Below, piece after piece: positions 8,925 through 17,923 of a stretch of DNA of 64,000 nt. The DNA comes from JAGVPT01 sp963843065 (GTDB lineage Bacteria > Bacteroidota > Ignavibacteria > UBA10030 > UBA8401), in the NCBI GenBank assembly GCA_963843065.1, contig CAWJKX010000185.1, positions 24,203-88,202 of the forward strand, written 5' to 3'. Numbering within the stretch: position 1 is the first letter of the stretch; every line of letters starts with the position of its first letter. The position numbers and the translations under genes are program-made. Below the pieces are notes generated by a model. The model was not told where the DNA came from, searched no databases, and saw only the letters and a list, made by a program, of their open reading frames with translations.

Positions 8925-9212
8925 CACAGAGCTCGCCGGAATCGCTCGGGAATGTCATCGACGCCCTCATGCACCAGCTTGGAATGCAGACAAAGCTGAA
9001 ACAGGACCATATCGTCGCCCTATGGCCTTCGATTGTCGGCGAGCCAAATCGCAAGCATGACAAGCGTGGACAAAATTGAGAAGAACGTCCTCGTCGTCAA
9101 AGTAACAGCAGCACCATGGCGGACGGAATTGACGTTCCGAAGGAAAGAAATCTTGGAAAAAGTGCATGCAGCAATGAATTCAGACTCGATCAAAGACATC
9201 CGGTTTCGATAA
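8921..9212 (+). CDS. dciA: DciA-like DUF721 protein, one frame break
   Basis: A DUF721 protein of about 96 residues lies between recF and gyrB, the classical place for DciA, which helps load the replicative helicase in bacteria lacking DnaC. It starts in the ATGA overlap with recF as MTQSSPESLGNVIDALMHQL. The motif ALWPSIVGE is followed by a frame break near 9045; the other frame goes on with IASMTSVDKIEKNVLVVKV, APWRTELTFRR and SIKDIRFR and stops at 9210-9212. A single extra C or A explains the break. The gene is probably intact in the organism. Confidence 0.8.
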
Positions 9213-9315
9213 ACAATTAAACGGTACATGACGTGGCAGAAGTAACATCGAAAATCAAAAGATAAAGAAATCCAACGGTGAATATACCGCCGAAGATATT
9301 ACCGTACTAAAAGGA

Positions 9316-11274
9316 TTGGAAGCCGTTCGCCTGCGGCCGGCGATGTATATCGGCGACGTCAGTGCGCGCGGGCTTCATCATCTTGTGTACGAAGTGGTCG
9401 ACAATTCCATCGACGAGGCGCTTGCCGGTTACTGCAAGAATATCGAAGTAAAAATCAATAAAGACGGCAGCGTTACGGTGATCGACGACGGACGCGGGAT
9501 TCCGACAGATATTCATGCACAGGAAAATCGTTCTGCACTCGAAGTAGTCATGACGGTGCTCCATGCTGGAGGTAAGTTCGACAAGAATACGTATAAAGTT
9601 TCCGGCGGATTGCACGGTGTCGGAGTGTCGGTGGTGAACGCACTGAGCGAATGGCTCGAGGTTGAAGTCTACCGCGATGGGAAGACCTCCTTTCAGAAAT
9701 ACAAGAAAGGGGATCCGGTAAATCCGGTGAAGGTTATCGGCAAAGCGGAGAAGGGAAAGACGGGGACGAAAACGACGTTCATGCCGGACGGTACGATTTT
9801 CAAAAACCGGACGTTCAAATTTGAGACTCTCGCGGAACGCCTTCGTGAACTTGCTTTTCTTAACAGAGAGGTGTCGCTGGAGATTACCGACCTTCGGTCA
9901 AAACAGGAACAGACTGAACGATTCCACTTTGAAGGGGGCATCGTTGAATTTGTGCAATACATCGACTCAACGCGTCCATCGGTGATGAAGAAACCGGTGT
10001 ACGCTAAAGGATCCGGCACAGATGAAAACGGGCGGATGGTTGAAGTCGAGGTCTCGCTCCAGTACAACGATCAGTATACCGAAAATGTTTTTTCGTACGT
10101 CAACAACATCAACACACATGAAGGCGGAACGCACCTCGTTGGATTTCGTACTGCACTGACCCGGACACTTAACAACTACGGGTACAAGAACAATCTTGTG
10201 AAAGAAGACAAGATCACTCTTACCGGAGATGATTTTCGGGAAGGACTCACGGCTGTTGTCAGCGTGAAGGTTCCCGAGCCGCAGTTCGAAGGACAGACAA
10301 AAACGAAGCTTGGCAACAGTGAAGTGAAGAGCATCGTTGAATCTGTTGTCGGGCAGGAACTCGCGAACTGGCTGGACCAAAATCCCGGGGACGCGAAAAG
10401 AATTATCGAGAAAAGCCTGCGTGCCGCCGAGGCGCGTGAAGCTGCACGGAAAGCGCGCGACCTTACCCGGCGGAAAAACGCACTCGACGGAGGAGGGCTT
10501 CCCGGAAAACTCGCCGATTGCTCCATCAACGACCCCGAGCATTGCGAACTCTATCTTGTCGAAGGAGATTCTGCCGGCGGCAGCGCAAAGCAGGGGCGCG
10601 ACAGGCGATTCCAAGCGATCCTTCCCCTCAAGGGAAAAATTTTGAATGTGGAGAAAGCCCGTCTTCATAAAATTTTGGAGAACGAAGAAATCCGCAATAT
10701 TTTTACGGCGATTGGCGCCGGCGTCGGCGACGATTTTGATCCGGCAAAAATCCGCTACAGCAAAATCATTCTTATGTGCGACGCGGACGTCGACGGCTCC
10801 CACATTCGCACACTCTTGCTGACGCTCTTTTTCCGGTACATGAAACAACTGATCGACCTCGGACATGTCTATATTGCCCAGCCCCCTCTTTATAAAATCA
10901 AAAAAGGAAAACAGGAATTTTACGCGTATGATGAAGACGAGCGCGATGAAATTCTAAAACGGCTCAAGAGCGAAAAAACCGACAAGAAAAAAGAGGAAGA
11001 AAAAGAGGAAGATGAAGCACTTGAAGTGGTTGAAGAAGGTGCGATAGCGAAAAACGGCTCGGTCATCTCCCGCTTCAAGGGCTTAGGAGAAATGAACCCC
11101 GAACAGCTTTGGTCGACGACCATGAACCCGGAAACGCGCACAATTCTGCAAGTGAGCATCGAGAATGCAGCCGATGCGGACAGGACATTTTCTATCTTAA
11201 TGGGAGATGAAGTCGAGCCGAGGCGCGAATTTATCGAAAAGAATGCAAAGTACGTAAGAAATTTGGATGTCTAA
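9316..11274 (+). CDS. gyrB: DNA gyrase subunit B
   Basis: GyrB is the ATPase and TOPRIM subunit of DNA gyrase. Visible are the GHKL motifs VVDNSIDEAL, DDGRGIPTDIH and GGLHGVGVSVVNALS, the TOPRIM motif LVEGDSAGG with DADVDGSHIRTLLL, and the C-terminal GLGEMNPEQLW. A Lys/Glu-rich insert (KKKEEEKEEDEALE) sits at about residues 557-572. The start is uncertain: 9316 is a TTG, but conserved sequence (EYTAEDITVLKGLEAVRLRP) runs upstream to about 9277 in the same frame, where no ATG or GTG exists before a stop at 9228-9230. A GTG at 9233 (VAEVTSKIK) would join after a one-base indel near 9262, so a sequencing slip in the A-rich stretch is likely. Confidence 0.96.
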   Translation: MEAVRLRPAMYIGDVSARGLHHLVYEVVDNSIDEALAGYCKNIEVKINKDGSVTVIDDGRGIPTDIHAQENRSALEVVMTVLHAGGKFDKNTYKVSGGLHGVGVSVVNALSEWLEVEVYRDGKTSFQKYKKGDPVNPVKVIGKAEKGKTGTKTTFMPDGTIFKNRTFKFETLAERLRELAFLNREVSLEITDLRSKQEQTERFHFEGGIVEFVQYIDSTRPSVMKKPVYAKGSGTDENGRMVEVEVSLQYNDQYTENVFSYVNNINTHEGGTHLVGFRTALTRTLNNYGYKNNLVKEDKITLTGDDFREGLTAVVSVKVPEPQFEGQTKTKLGNSEVKSIVESVVGQELANWLDQNPGDAKRIIEKSLRAAEAREAARKARDLTRRKNALDGGGLPGKLADCSINDPEHCELYLVEGDSAGGSAKQGRDRRFQAILPLKGKILNVEKARLHKILENEEIRNIFTAIGAGVGDDFDPAKIRYSKIILMCDADVDGSHIRTLLLTLFFRYMKQLIDLGHVYIAQPPLYKIKKGKQEFYAYDEDERDEILKRLKSEKTDKKKEEEKEEDEALEVVEEGAIAKNGSVISRFKGLGEMNPEQLWSTTMNPETRTILQVSIENAADADRTFSILMGDEVEPRREFIEKNAKYVRNLDV

Positions 11275-11302
11275 GAATAATAAAACCCCGAGATCATAAT
11301 AC

Positions 11303-13897
11303 ATGGCGACACAGAACGAAAAGATTGTTCCCGTTGATATTGAAGATGAAATGCGCGGTTCGTACATCGACTATTCGATGTCGGTCATCGTTGCGCGCGC
11401 GCTTCCCGATGTGCGCGACGGATTAAAGCCGGTCCATCGCCGCGTATTGTTCGGCATGAATGAGCTCGGCCTCGCAGCAAACAGGTCGTACAAAAAAAGC
11501 GCGCGTGTTGTCGGCGAGGTGCTCGGCAAGTACCATCCGCACGGTGATTCGGCGGTGTACGACACAATAGTCCGTATGGCGCAGGATTTTTCGATGCGCT
11601 ACATGCTCGTGGACGGACAGGGAAATTTCGGCTCTGTCGACGGCGATTCCCCGGCGGCAATGCGATACACCGAAGTGCGCCTCTCCCGTATCTCGGAAGA
11701 AATGCTGCGCGATCTGGAGAAAAATACGGTTGAGTTCACGCCGAACTTTGACGACACGCTGAAAGAACCCTCCGTCCTTCCCGCACAAATTCCCAACCTT
11801 CTCGTTAACGGCTCGAGCGGCATTGCCGTCGGCATGGCGACAAACATCCCGCCGCACAATCTCGGCGAGGTGATTGACGGCTGCATCGCGTACATTAAAG
11901 ACCCCGACATTGACAACCCAAAATTGATGAAAATCATCAAAGCTCCCGATTTCCCGACCGGCGGAATCATCTACGGCTACGATGGAGTGAGGGAAGCATA
12001 TACGACCGGGCGGGGAAGAATTATTGTTCGGGCAAAAGCGAATATCGAAACCGGGAAGAACGACCGCCAGAGCATCATTATTTCGGAAATTCCGTACCAG
12101 GTCAACAAAGCCAGCCTGATTGAAAAAATCGCCGAGCTGATGCGTGAAAAAAAGCTTGAGGATATTTCCGATATCCGCGACGAATCCGACCGCGACGGTC
12201 TGCGCGTTGTGGTGGATTTGAAGCGTGATGCAAACGCCGCTGTGATCCTGAATAATCTCTACAAGCATACGCAGATGCAGACGACCTTCGGCGTTATCAT
12301 GCTTGCGCTGGTCGACGGGCGCCCGCGAGTTTTGACGCTGCGGGAAATGATCCAAAAATATATTGAACACCGCAACGAAGTCATCGTTCGGCGAACAAAG
12401 TTCGACCTCGACGCAGCCGAGGCGCGCGCGCATATCCTCGAAGGCTATATTATTGCGCTCGACAACATCGATGCGATCATCAAACTGATCAAAGCATCGA
12501 AAGATGTTGAGACGGCAAAGACTGGTCTGATGAAAAAATTCAAGCTGTCGGAAATTCAGGCTAAGGCAATTCTTGATATGCGCCTGCAGAAGCTGACAGG
12601 CTTGGAACGGAAAAAAGTCGAAGACGAATACCGTGAAATCATCAAACTCATTACGAAACTGAAAGCAATCCTCGCGAGCAAACAACTCCAGCTTCAGATT
12701 ATCAAAGACGAGCTGCTCGCCATCCGGGAGAAATATGCCGATCCGCGCCGCACGGAAATCGTGTACGACTTCGAGGAGTTTCGCATCGAGGACATGATCG
12801 CGCAGGAGGAAGTGGTCATCACGATCAGCCACGGCGGGTTTATCAAACGATTTCCGGTGAGCGGATACAGGCGGCAATCGCGGGGCGGAAAAGGAGTGAC
12901 GGGCGCCGCATCCCGGGAAGACGATTTCATAGAACACATGTTCATTGCGAGCACGCACAATTATATCCTTTTCTTCACAGACCAGGGACAATGCTACTGG
13001 CTGAAGGTGTTTGAAATTCCCGAAGGAGGGCGCGTCGCGAAAGGGAAATCAATCGTCAACCTGATCTCCAAAGACGCAACGGAAAATATTACGGCGTTCC
13101 TCACTGTAAAAGATTTCAGCGAGAAAAATTTCGTCCTGTTAGTGACCGAGCAGGGACTGGTGAAGAAAACCTCGCTTGCCGAATTCAGCAATCCCCGAAA
13201 GAACGGGATCGCGGCGATTTCATTGAAGAAAAAAGACTTATTGAAGGACGTCAAGCTCACCGATGGAACGAGCGACATCATTATTGGAACGCATGAAGGA
13301 TTGGCAATCCGGTTCCACGAGGACGAGGTGCGGGAGATGGGGCGCGCTGCCGCCGGTGTGCGCGCAATTCGTCTTGAAAAAGGAGATCACGTTGTTGGTG
13401 CCGTCGCGCTTAAACGGACCACGACGACAATTCTTATTGCAACGGAAAACGGGTACGGGAAGCGTTCCGAAGTCTCCGAGTACCGCGTGAGCCATCGCGG
13501 CGGGAAGGGAATTTACACCGTCAATGCGACGGAGAAGACGGGAAAAATGATTGCCATCAAGGAAGTCCTCGAAACAGATGACATCGTTGTCGTAACGCTG
13601 CAGGGAATGGTGATTCGTCAGGATGCGACGGAAATTCGCCTCAGCGGTAGAAACACGCAAGGGGTCCGCTTAATCCGGCTGGACGAAGGCGACCGCATTG
13701 CTGATATCGCGGTGGTAACGCCGGAAGACGAAGAGCAAAACGGATCGCCGGAAAAGGATGAAAAACCCGCTTCATCCGACTCGGACGGCAAAGGGGGAAG
13801 CACACGGCAGGAAAAATTGTTTGAGGAAAAGAAAAAGCCGGAGACGAAAAAAAGTCAGCCCAAAGCGAAGCAAAAAGGGGCAAAAAAGAAAAAATAA
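11303..13897 (+). CDS. gyrA: DNA gyrase subunit A
   Basis: GyrA is the DNA-breaking subunit of gyrase. The N-terminal YSMSVIVARALPDVRDGLKP, the active-site tyrosine in AAMRYTE and the quinolone-resistance region HPHGDSAVYDTI (Ser and Asp as in susceptible E. coli) are clear. The GyrA box appears as QSRGGKG, one residue off the usual QRRGGKG, which supports gyrase rather than ParC. After the beta-pinwheel repeats comes a tail of about 50 residues, acidic and then lysine-rich, ending KAKQKGAKKKK. It starts 28 bases after gyrB; the two are clearly one operon. Confidence 0.98.
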   Translation: MATQNEKIVPVDIEDEMRGSYIDYSMSVIVARALPDVRDGLKPVHRRVLFGMNELGLAANRSYKKSARVVGEVLGKYHPHGDSAVYDTIVRMAQDFSMRYMLVDGQGNFGSVDGDSPAAMRYTEVRLSRISEEMLRDLEKNTVEFTPNFDDTLKEPSVLPAQIPNLLVNGSSGIAVGMATNIPPHNLGEVIDGCIAYIKDPDIDNPKLMKIIKAPDFPTGGIIYGYDGVREAYTTGRGRIIVRAKANIETGKNDRQSIIISEIPYQVNKASLIEKIAELMREKKLEDISDIRDESDRDGLRVVVDLKRDANAAVILNNLYKHTQMQTTFGVIMLALVDGRPRVLTLREMIQKYIEHRNEVIVRRTKFDLDAAEARAHILEGYIIALDNIDAIIKLIKASKDVETAKTGLMKKFKLSEIQAKAILDMRLQKLTGLERKKVEDEYREIIKLITKLKAILASKQLQLQIIKDELLAIREKYADPRRTEIVYDFEEFRIEDMIAQEEVVITISHGGFIKRFPVSGYRRQSRGGKGVTGAASREDDFIEHMFIASTHNYILFFTDQGQCYWLKVFEIPEGGRVAKGKSIVNLISKDATENITAFLTVKDFSEKNFVLLVTEQGLVKKTSLAEFSNPRKNGIAAISLKKKDLLKDVKLTDGTSDIIIGTHEGLAIRFHEDEVREMGRAAAGVRAIRLEKGDHVVGAVALKRTTTTILIATENGYGKRSEVSEYRVSHRGGKGIYTVNATEKTGKMIAIKEVLETDDIVVVTLQGMVIRQDATEIRLSGRNTQGVRLIRLDEGDRIADIAVVTPEDEEQNGSPEKDEKPASSDSDGKGGSTRQEKLFEEKKKPETKKSQPKAKQKGAKKKK

Positions 13898-14032
13898 GAA
13901 CCGTTTGCCATGAATCACAGTGCGAAAACGGCCGTCTTGCTTCTCAGACAGCGCTTCGCTACATTGACGTGGATTTAGTCATCACCCCTACGCCAAACTT
14001 CACTAACATTTATCAACCTGTAAGGAGTCAGC

Positions 14033-14494
14033 ATGAAAACTTTTTTCGTTTTGTCTTGCTCTATCCTTTCCATGATAGCGTTCGGCTGTTCCTCGCTGAC
14101 GCTTTCACCCGTTCACTACCAATGGCCGATGGAGAGCGTCCTGACCGTCGACGGAAAAGGGAATGTCGAAGAGGCCCGCTACTTCATCGCATTCAATGTC
14201 AAGCCGCTGTTGTTTGAAGAGACCGGGGACTCCGTGCACGTGAGCGGCATTGAGCTACGAATTATCCGCGATATGGACGGCTATTACTTTATGACAGCTC
14301 CGAATTTTAAGAACGTTTATGTGTTCGCATCGGATGAAGGTAAACTGAAATTGCAGAAGAAAATATTGGTTTCTGAAACGGGGATCACATCGCCGGCCTT
14401 CAACCAGGCCGCGCCGTACATTCATCTGCTCAACGGCAAAGAGAAATCAATAGTTCTTTCTAAAGACGGCATCCAGCAAGGAGGACAAAAATGA
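14033..14494 (+). CDS. Small lipoprotein of unknown function
   Basis: A 153-residue protein begins with a lipoprotein signal (MKTFFVLSCSILSMIAFGCS; cysteine at about residue 19). AAGGAG stands 5 bases or so before the ATG. The mature part is beta-rich (TVDGKGNVEEARYFIAFNV, DMDGYYFMTAPNFKNVYVF) with no motif I can name. Its stop overlaps the start of the following coiled-coil protein (ATGA at 14491-14494), so the two are probably made together and may work as a pair in the envelope. Confidence 0.7.
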   Translation: MKTFFVLSCSILSMIAFGCSSLTLSPVHYQWPMESVLTVDGKGNVEEARYFIAFNVKPLLFEETGDSVHVSGIELRIIRDMDGYYFMTAPNFKNVYVFASDEGKLKLQKKILVSETGITSPAFNQAAPYIHLLNGKEKSIVLSKDGIQQGGQK

Positions 14495-15754
14495 AAACGA
14501 TCCGACAGAGTTTAATGTTCGCAATTGCAGTGATGATGGTGTCTGGGGTCTCTTTTGCACAGGAGCAATCCGATTATGAGATCTCTCAAAACTTTAACAA
14601 ATCCTACAAAGAGCTTACGAAAGCTATTGAAACGGCGCAAACGGTCCAGGAATGCGCGGAGATCAGCGTGAACATCGATGCGCTGGAAAAAGAGTACGAA
14701 CCGCATAAAGCTCTTCTGGACAAAACATTGTACCCGGATGATTTTCAAAAGAAGCTCGACATGGTGCACGGCCAGCTCGCCTACGCGCAAAACAAGCTCG
14801 GCATCATCCAGGAAGCGGTGACAAAGATTGCAGCGCTCGAAGTTCAAGTGAAAGAGCTTTCTTCACAGGTGGAAAAACTGAGCAACGAGAATGGCGCGCT
14901 CCTGAAAGAAATCCAGACGCTCAGAGCGTCCAACATGCAAGACCAAAAAACGGTCGACTCCCTGAATTCGCTTGTCGCAAAGCTCCGTTCCAACATCAGC
15001 GACAGGGACAAAATGATTTTCGCGATGGTCGACAGCATTTTCATGCAGTACGATAAAAATGTTGATGCTCTAAAGGATGTCGAGAAACAAAAGGTTGCGT
15101 CGCATATCGAACGCAACGGTGTTATCGGCAACATCAAAAAGTCGATCGTCGATAACGTCATGTTTCTGGAATCGACTTCGTTGACTGGAAAAGACCTTGC
15201 AACGCTCGTCGGCGAACAGAAAAAGTTTGCGGCAGAGTGGAAAGGACTCGGTCCAAAACTCGCGGCTATCTATGTCGCGCAGAAAGACCGGGCGAAGGAA
15301 GTGAATACCATCGACACCATGCTCACCGCGTGGGGTGCCAAGGTCGATGCGGCCCTGTGGAAATCGCTCAATCAACTTTTCACAAAGCATAATTTGACGG
15401 TGAAACCGTTCAACGACGGCAACGAATTTGTTGCGAATGTTATCGGCTTTATCGATGACGAAATTCAAAACGCGAATCAGCATACGGAAGCAGCCCGCTT
15501 CCAGGATCTATTCGATGTTCGTGGACAGTGTCTGGAACGGTGAGCTGACAGCAACGTGGATGCCGCTTCTGCAAAGCAACTCCATCGTCACCGAAGCGCA
15601 GTTTGGCCAGATTAAAGCGAAAATCGACGTGTGGCGTTCGTCTGTCGAACCCGGACATACGACATTGTATATCATCATTGCACTCGTTGTTCTTGTCGTT
15701 CTCCTGCTCCTATACCGGAGAATGAAAAAAACGCCGAAGCCACCGGTGACGTAA
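14491..15754 (+). CDS. Exported coiled-coil protein with C-terminal membrane anchor, one frame break
   Basis: The product has a signal peptide (MKTIRQSLMFAIAVMMVSGV, cleavage after SFA), a long central coiled coil (about residues 105-170: AALEVQVKELSSQVEKLSNE), a helical region, and a C-terminal membrane helix (LYIIIALVVLVVLLLLYRR) with a positive tail. The frame breaks near 15508; SRFQD before it and YSMFVDSVWNGEL after it show one extra base. The total is about 420 residues. A coiled coil bounded by an N-terminal signal and a C-terminal helix would span the periplasm from the inner membrane. No family is recognised; translationally coupled to the lipoprotein upstream. Confidence 0.65.
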
Positions 15755-15759
15755 CAACA

Positions 15760-15844
15760 TCCACGAAGGACACGAAGAGACACGAAGAGTGTTGGAAAAG
15801 CATTGATCCGTCAATTGCTTCGTGGTCTTAGTGTTCTTCGTGGA
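15760..15844. repeat. CACGAAG-type imperfect inverted repeat
   Basis: TCCACGAAGGACACGAAGAG (from 15760) continuing to about 15787 pairs with the reverse complement of 15817-15844 (ending TTCTTCGTGGA) with a handful of mismatches and one gap. The loop is about 29 bases. It fills the gap between the coiled-coil gene and the next small gene. It could act as a bidirectional terminator; a related single arm is at 5467-5499. Confidence 0.55.
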
Positions 15845-15863
15845 CAATTCATTGTTGGAAATT

Positions 15864-16100
15864 ATGAGAGAAGGAAAAGTAGATACACACAAAACTGCGG
15901 ATGTCCTGACCGCGGGCAAAAGCTATGAATGCCTGCTGAATGGAACGCCGCTGTACAAAGCGCGGATTCATAATGTCATGGGATGCTGGGCAACCGTTGA
16001 AGTTGTCCGGCCTCTTCCGGGGCCGTATGAACATCAGTATAAACCGGGGCAGACGTTTGATATCCGCGTCAGCTCGTACACGTTCGACAAAGAGGTATAA
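15864..16100 (+). CDS. Small conserved-looking protein of 78 residues, unknown
   Basis: The frame starts at ATG 15864 (MREGKVDTHKTADVLTAGKS) and ends at 16100. An upstream in-frame GTG at 15822 lies inside the inverted repeat and is unlikely. The sequence has an ordinary composition with a compact beta-like pattern (YKARIHNVMGCWATVEVVRP) and no membrane segment or signal. It is followed by a hairpin. I do not recognise a family; it looks like a small soluble beta-barrel, which is a guess from pattern only. Confidence 0.5.
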   Translation: MREGKVDTHKTADVLTAGKSYECLLNGTPLYKARIHNVMGCWATVEVVRPLPGPYEHQYKPGQTFDIRVSSYTFDKEV

Positions 16101-16118
16101 TTCGTCATCGAGATGAAA

Positions 16119-16155
16119 ACGAAGCGGTGATTGTTCAACACAACCACCGCTTCGT
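16119..16155. terminator. 11-bp hairpin after the small protein gene
   Basis: ACGAAGCGGTG (16119-16129) pairs with CACCGCTTCGT (16145-16155) around a 15-base loop, 19 bases after the stop at 16100. No clear T-run follows, so terminator function is probable rather than certain. It separates the 14-16 kb genes from the mla operon. Confidence 0.5.
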
Positions 16156-16233
16156 CGTCTTACCACATCATCTTGATTTTCATAGCGTATTTTTCAATAT
16201 TAACCGCGGCATCAGAGACCTTCCACCCACACA

Positions 16234-17064
16234 GTGTCATTTTCGATAGCCCCGCACATGGCGGAAACATATACTGGAATTGTTCATGACCGCCGCTTTA
16301 CATTCTTTGCGATCATAGGGGAACGGAGCAGCAATTTTTTCGCGCATCTCGGCAGGTATTGCGCCCTGATGTGGTGGATGCTTCGAAATATTCATAACGC
16401 GAAAGAATATTCCAGGAATATTTACCAGCAGATGGTAAGTATCGGAAACGATTCAATTCCGATCGTCGTTTTCGTCAGCGCATTTGTCGGGATGGTCACC
16501 GCCGTGCAGTCTGCCTATCAGTTGTACGATTGGATTCCGCGCGCCGTTGTCGGAAGCCTCGTCGTGAAATCAGTTCTCCTCGAATTAACTCCCCTGATGA
16601 CCGCCCTTGTGCTTGCCGGAAAGGTCGGCGCAACAATTACCGCCGAGCTCGGCACCATGCGCGTTACGGAGCAGATCGACGCGCTTGAGGCGCTGGCGTT
16701 CGATTCAATTTCATACCTCGTCACACCGCGCGTCTTGGCCGGCATGCTGATGTTTCCCGTCCTCATCATTTTCGGCGACCTCGTTGCAATCCTCGGCGGG
16801 CTGATCGGTTCAGTTGCCGTAGCAAACATTCCGGCTGAAGCATTCATCAGAGGGATGAAGAACTCGTTCGAAACTTGGGATGCTGTTTTCGGAATCATCA
16901 AGGCATTTTTTTTTGGTTTTACCATTACCTCGGTTGCATGCTATCAAGGATATTATGTTGAAGGGGGTTCGGAGGGAGTCGGCAAGGCAACGATGAGGAC
17001 AGTCGTGCTGACGTGCCTCGCCGTTGTCGTGATGGATTTTATTCTTGCGTCGGTGCTGTTGTGA
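16234..17064 (+). CDS. mlaE: MlaE-type ABC transporter permease
   Basis: This is the inner-membrane permease of the Mla/MCE phospholipid transport system. GTG at 16234 gives 276 residues; ATG at 16258 is an equally possible start. The family features are an N-terminal amphipathic segment, about five membrane segments, and the conserved stretches VVGSLVVKSVLLELTPLMTA, GKVGATITAELGTMRVTEQI and EALAFDSISYLVTPRVLAG. It is followed by the ATPase and the MCE-domain protein, giving the order mlaE-mlaF-mlaD. Outer-membrane lipid asymmetry is the known role in Gram-negatives. Confidence 0.95.
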   Translation: MSFSIAPHMAETYTGIVHDRRFTFFAIIGERSSNFFAHLGRYCALMWWMLRNIHNAKEYSRNIYQQMVSIGNDSIPIVVFVSAFVGMVTAVQSAYQLYDWIPRAVVGSLVVKSVLLELTPLMTALVLAGKVGATITAELGTMRVTEQIDALEALAFDSISYLVTPRVLAGMLMFPVLIIFGDLVAILGGLIGSVAVANIPAEAFIRGMKNSFETWDAVFGIIKAFFFGFTITSVACYQGYYVEGGSEGVGKATMRTVVLTCLAVVVMDFILASVLL

Positions 17065-17173
17065 GAAAAGAAATGAAAAACGGTGCAGGAATTGGCAAAA
17101 CCAATATTCAAAGAATGGTAACGGCTGAAACAGCCATAAACGTAATCTTTTTCTCAACCCGGGTCTTCGCCAG

Positions 17174-17923
17174 ATGATCCGCATTCAGAACGTCTGGAAA
17201 AAATTTGGCGAGAAGCAGGTGCTTCGCGGAATCTCATTCGACGCGCTGAACAAGCAAACGACCGTGGTGCTTGGCCGGAGCGGAGGAGGGAAAAGCGTTT
17301 TATTGAAAATGATTATCGGTTTGATAAAACCCGATTCCGGCTCGATTGAAGTTGACGGTAAAGATGTCGCAACAATGACCTATAAAGAATTGCGAGCGCT
17401 GAGGTTCAAATTCGGCTTCCTGTTTCAAGGAGCGGCGCTGTTCGATTCAATGACCGTCGGTGAGAATATAGCACTCTCTCTCCGCCGGCACACGGGCTGG
17501 ACCGAAAAAGAAATTAAAGAAAGCCTCCAATACGCGCTGCATATTGTCGGGCTTGATAACGTTGAACATGTCATGCCATCTTCGCTCAGCGGCGGGATGA
17601 AGAAGCGCGTCGGGTTGGCGCGCGCGATTGCCTTGACGCCGCGTTACGTGCTCTATGATGAACCGACCACGGGTCTCGACATGGAAACTGCCGACGGAAT
17701 CAACCGCCTCATCAAAGAGATGAGAACGAAACTCGGCGTAACGTCGATCGTCGTGACCCACGACATTCACAGCGCATTTGTAGTCGGCGACCGGTTCACA
17801 GTACTAGAAAATGGCACAGCGTTGATGACCGGAACTCGCGAAGAGATTCAAAACAGCGCGAATGAGGAAGTTCAGAAATATATCAACAGTTCTTTGCCAA
17901 TGGCAGAAGGACGTTACTCATGA
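17174..17923 (+). CDS. mlaF: MlaF-type ABC transporter ATPase
   Basis: The 249-residue ATPase powers the Mla transporter. Walker A is GRSGGGKSVLLKMI, the signature motif SSLSGGMKKRVGLARAIA, Walker B YVLYDEPTTGLD, and the H-loop VVTHDIHSA. It overlaps the start of mlaD by four bases (ATGA at 17920-17923). A gap of 109 bases separates it from mlaE and holds no gene. Confidence 0.96.
   Translation: MIRIQNVWKKFGEKQVLRGISFDALNKQTTVVLGRSGGGKSVLLKMIIGLIKPDSGSIEVDGKDVATMTYKELRALRFKFGFLFQGAALFDSMTVGENIALSLRRHTGWTEKEIKESLQYALHIVGLDNVEHVMPSSLSGGMKKRVGLARAIALTPRYVLYDEPTTGLDMETADGINRLIKEMRTKLGVTSIVVTHDIHSAFVVGDRFTVLENGTALMTGTREEIQNSANEEVQKYINSSLPMAEGRYS

Noticed and set aside
10176..12991. Long minus-strand frames opposite gyrB and gyrA (up to 522 codons)
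   Set aside because: Shadow frames of highly conserved coding genes; composition (Phe, His, Arg-rich) is that of antisense reading.
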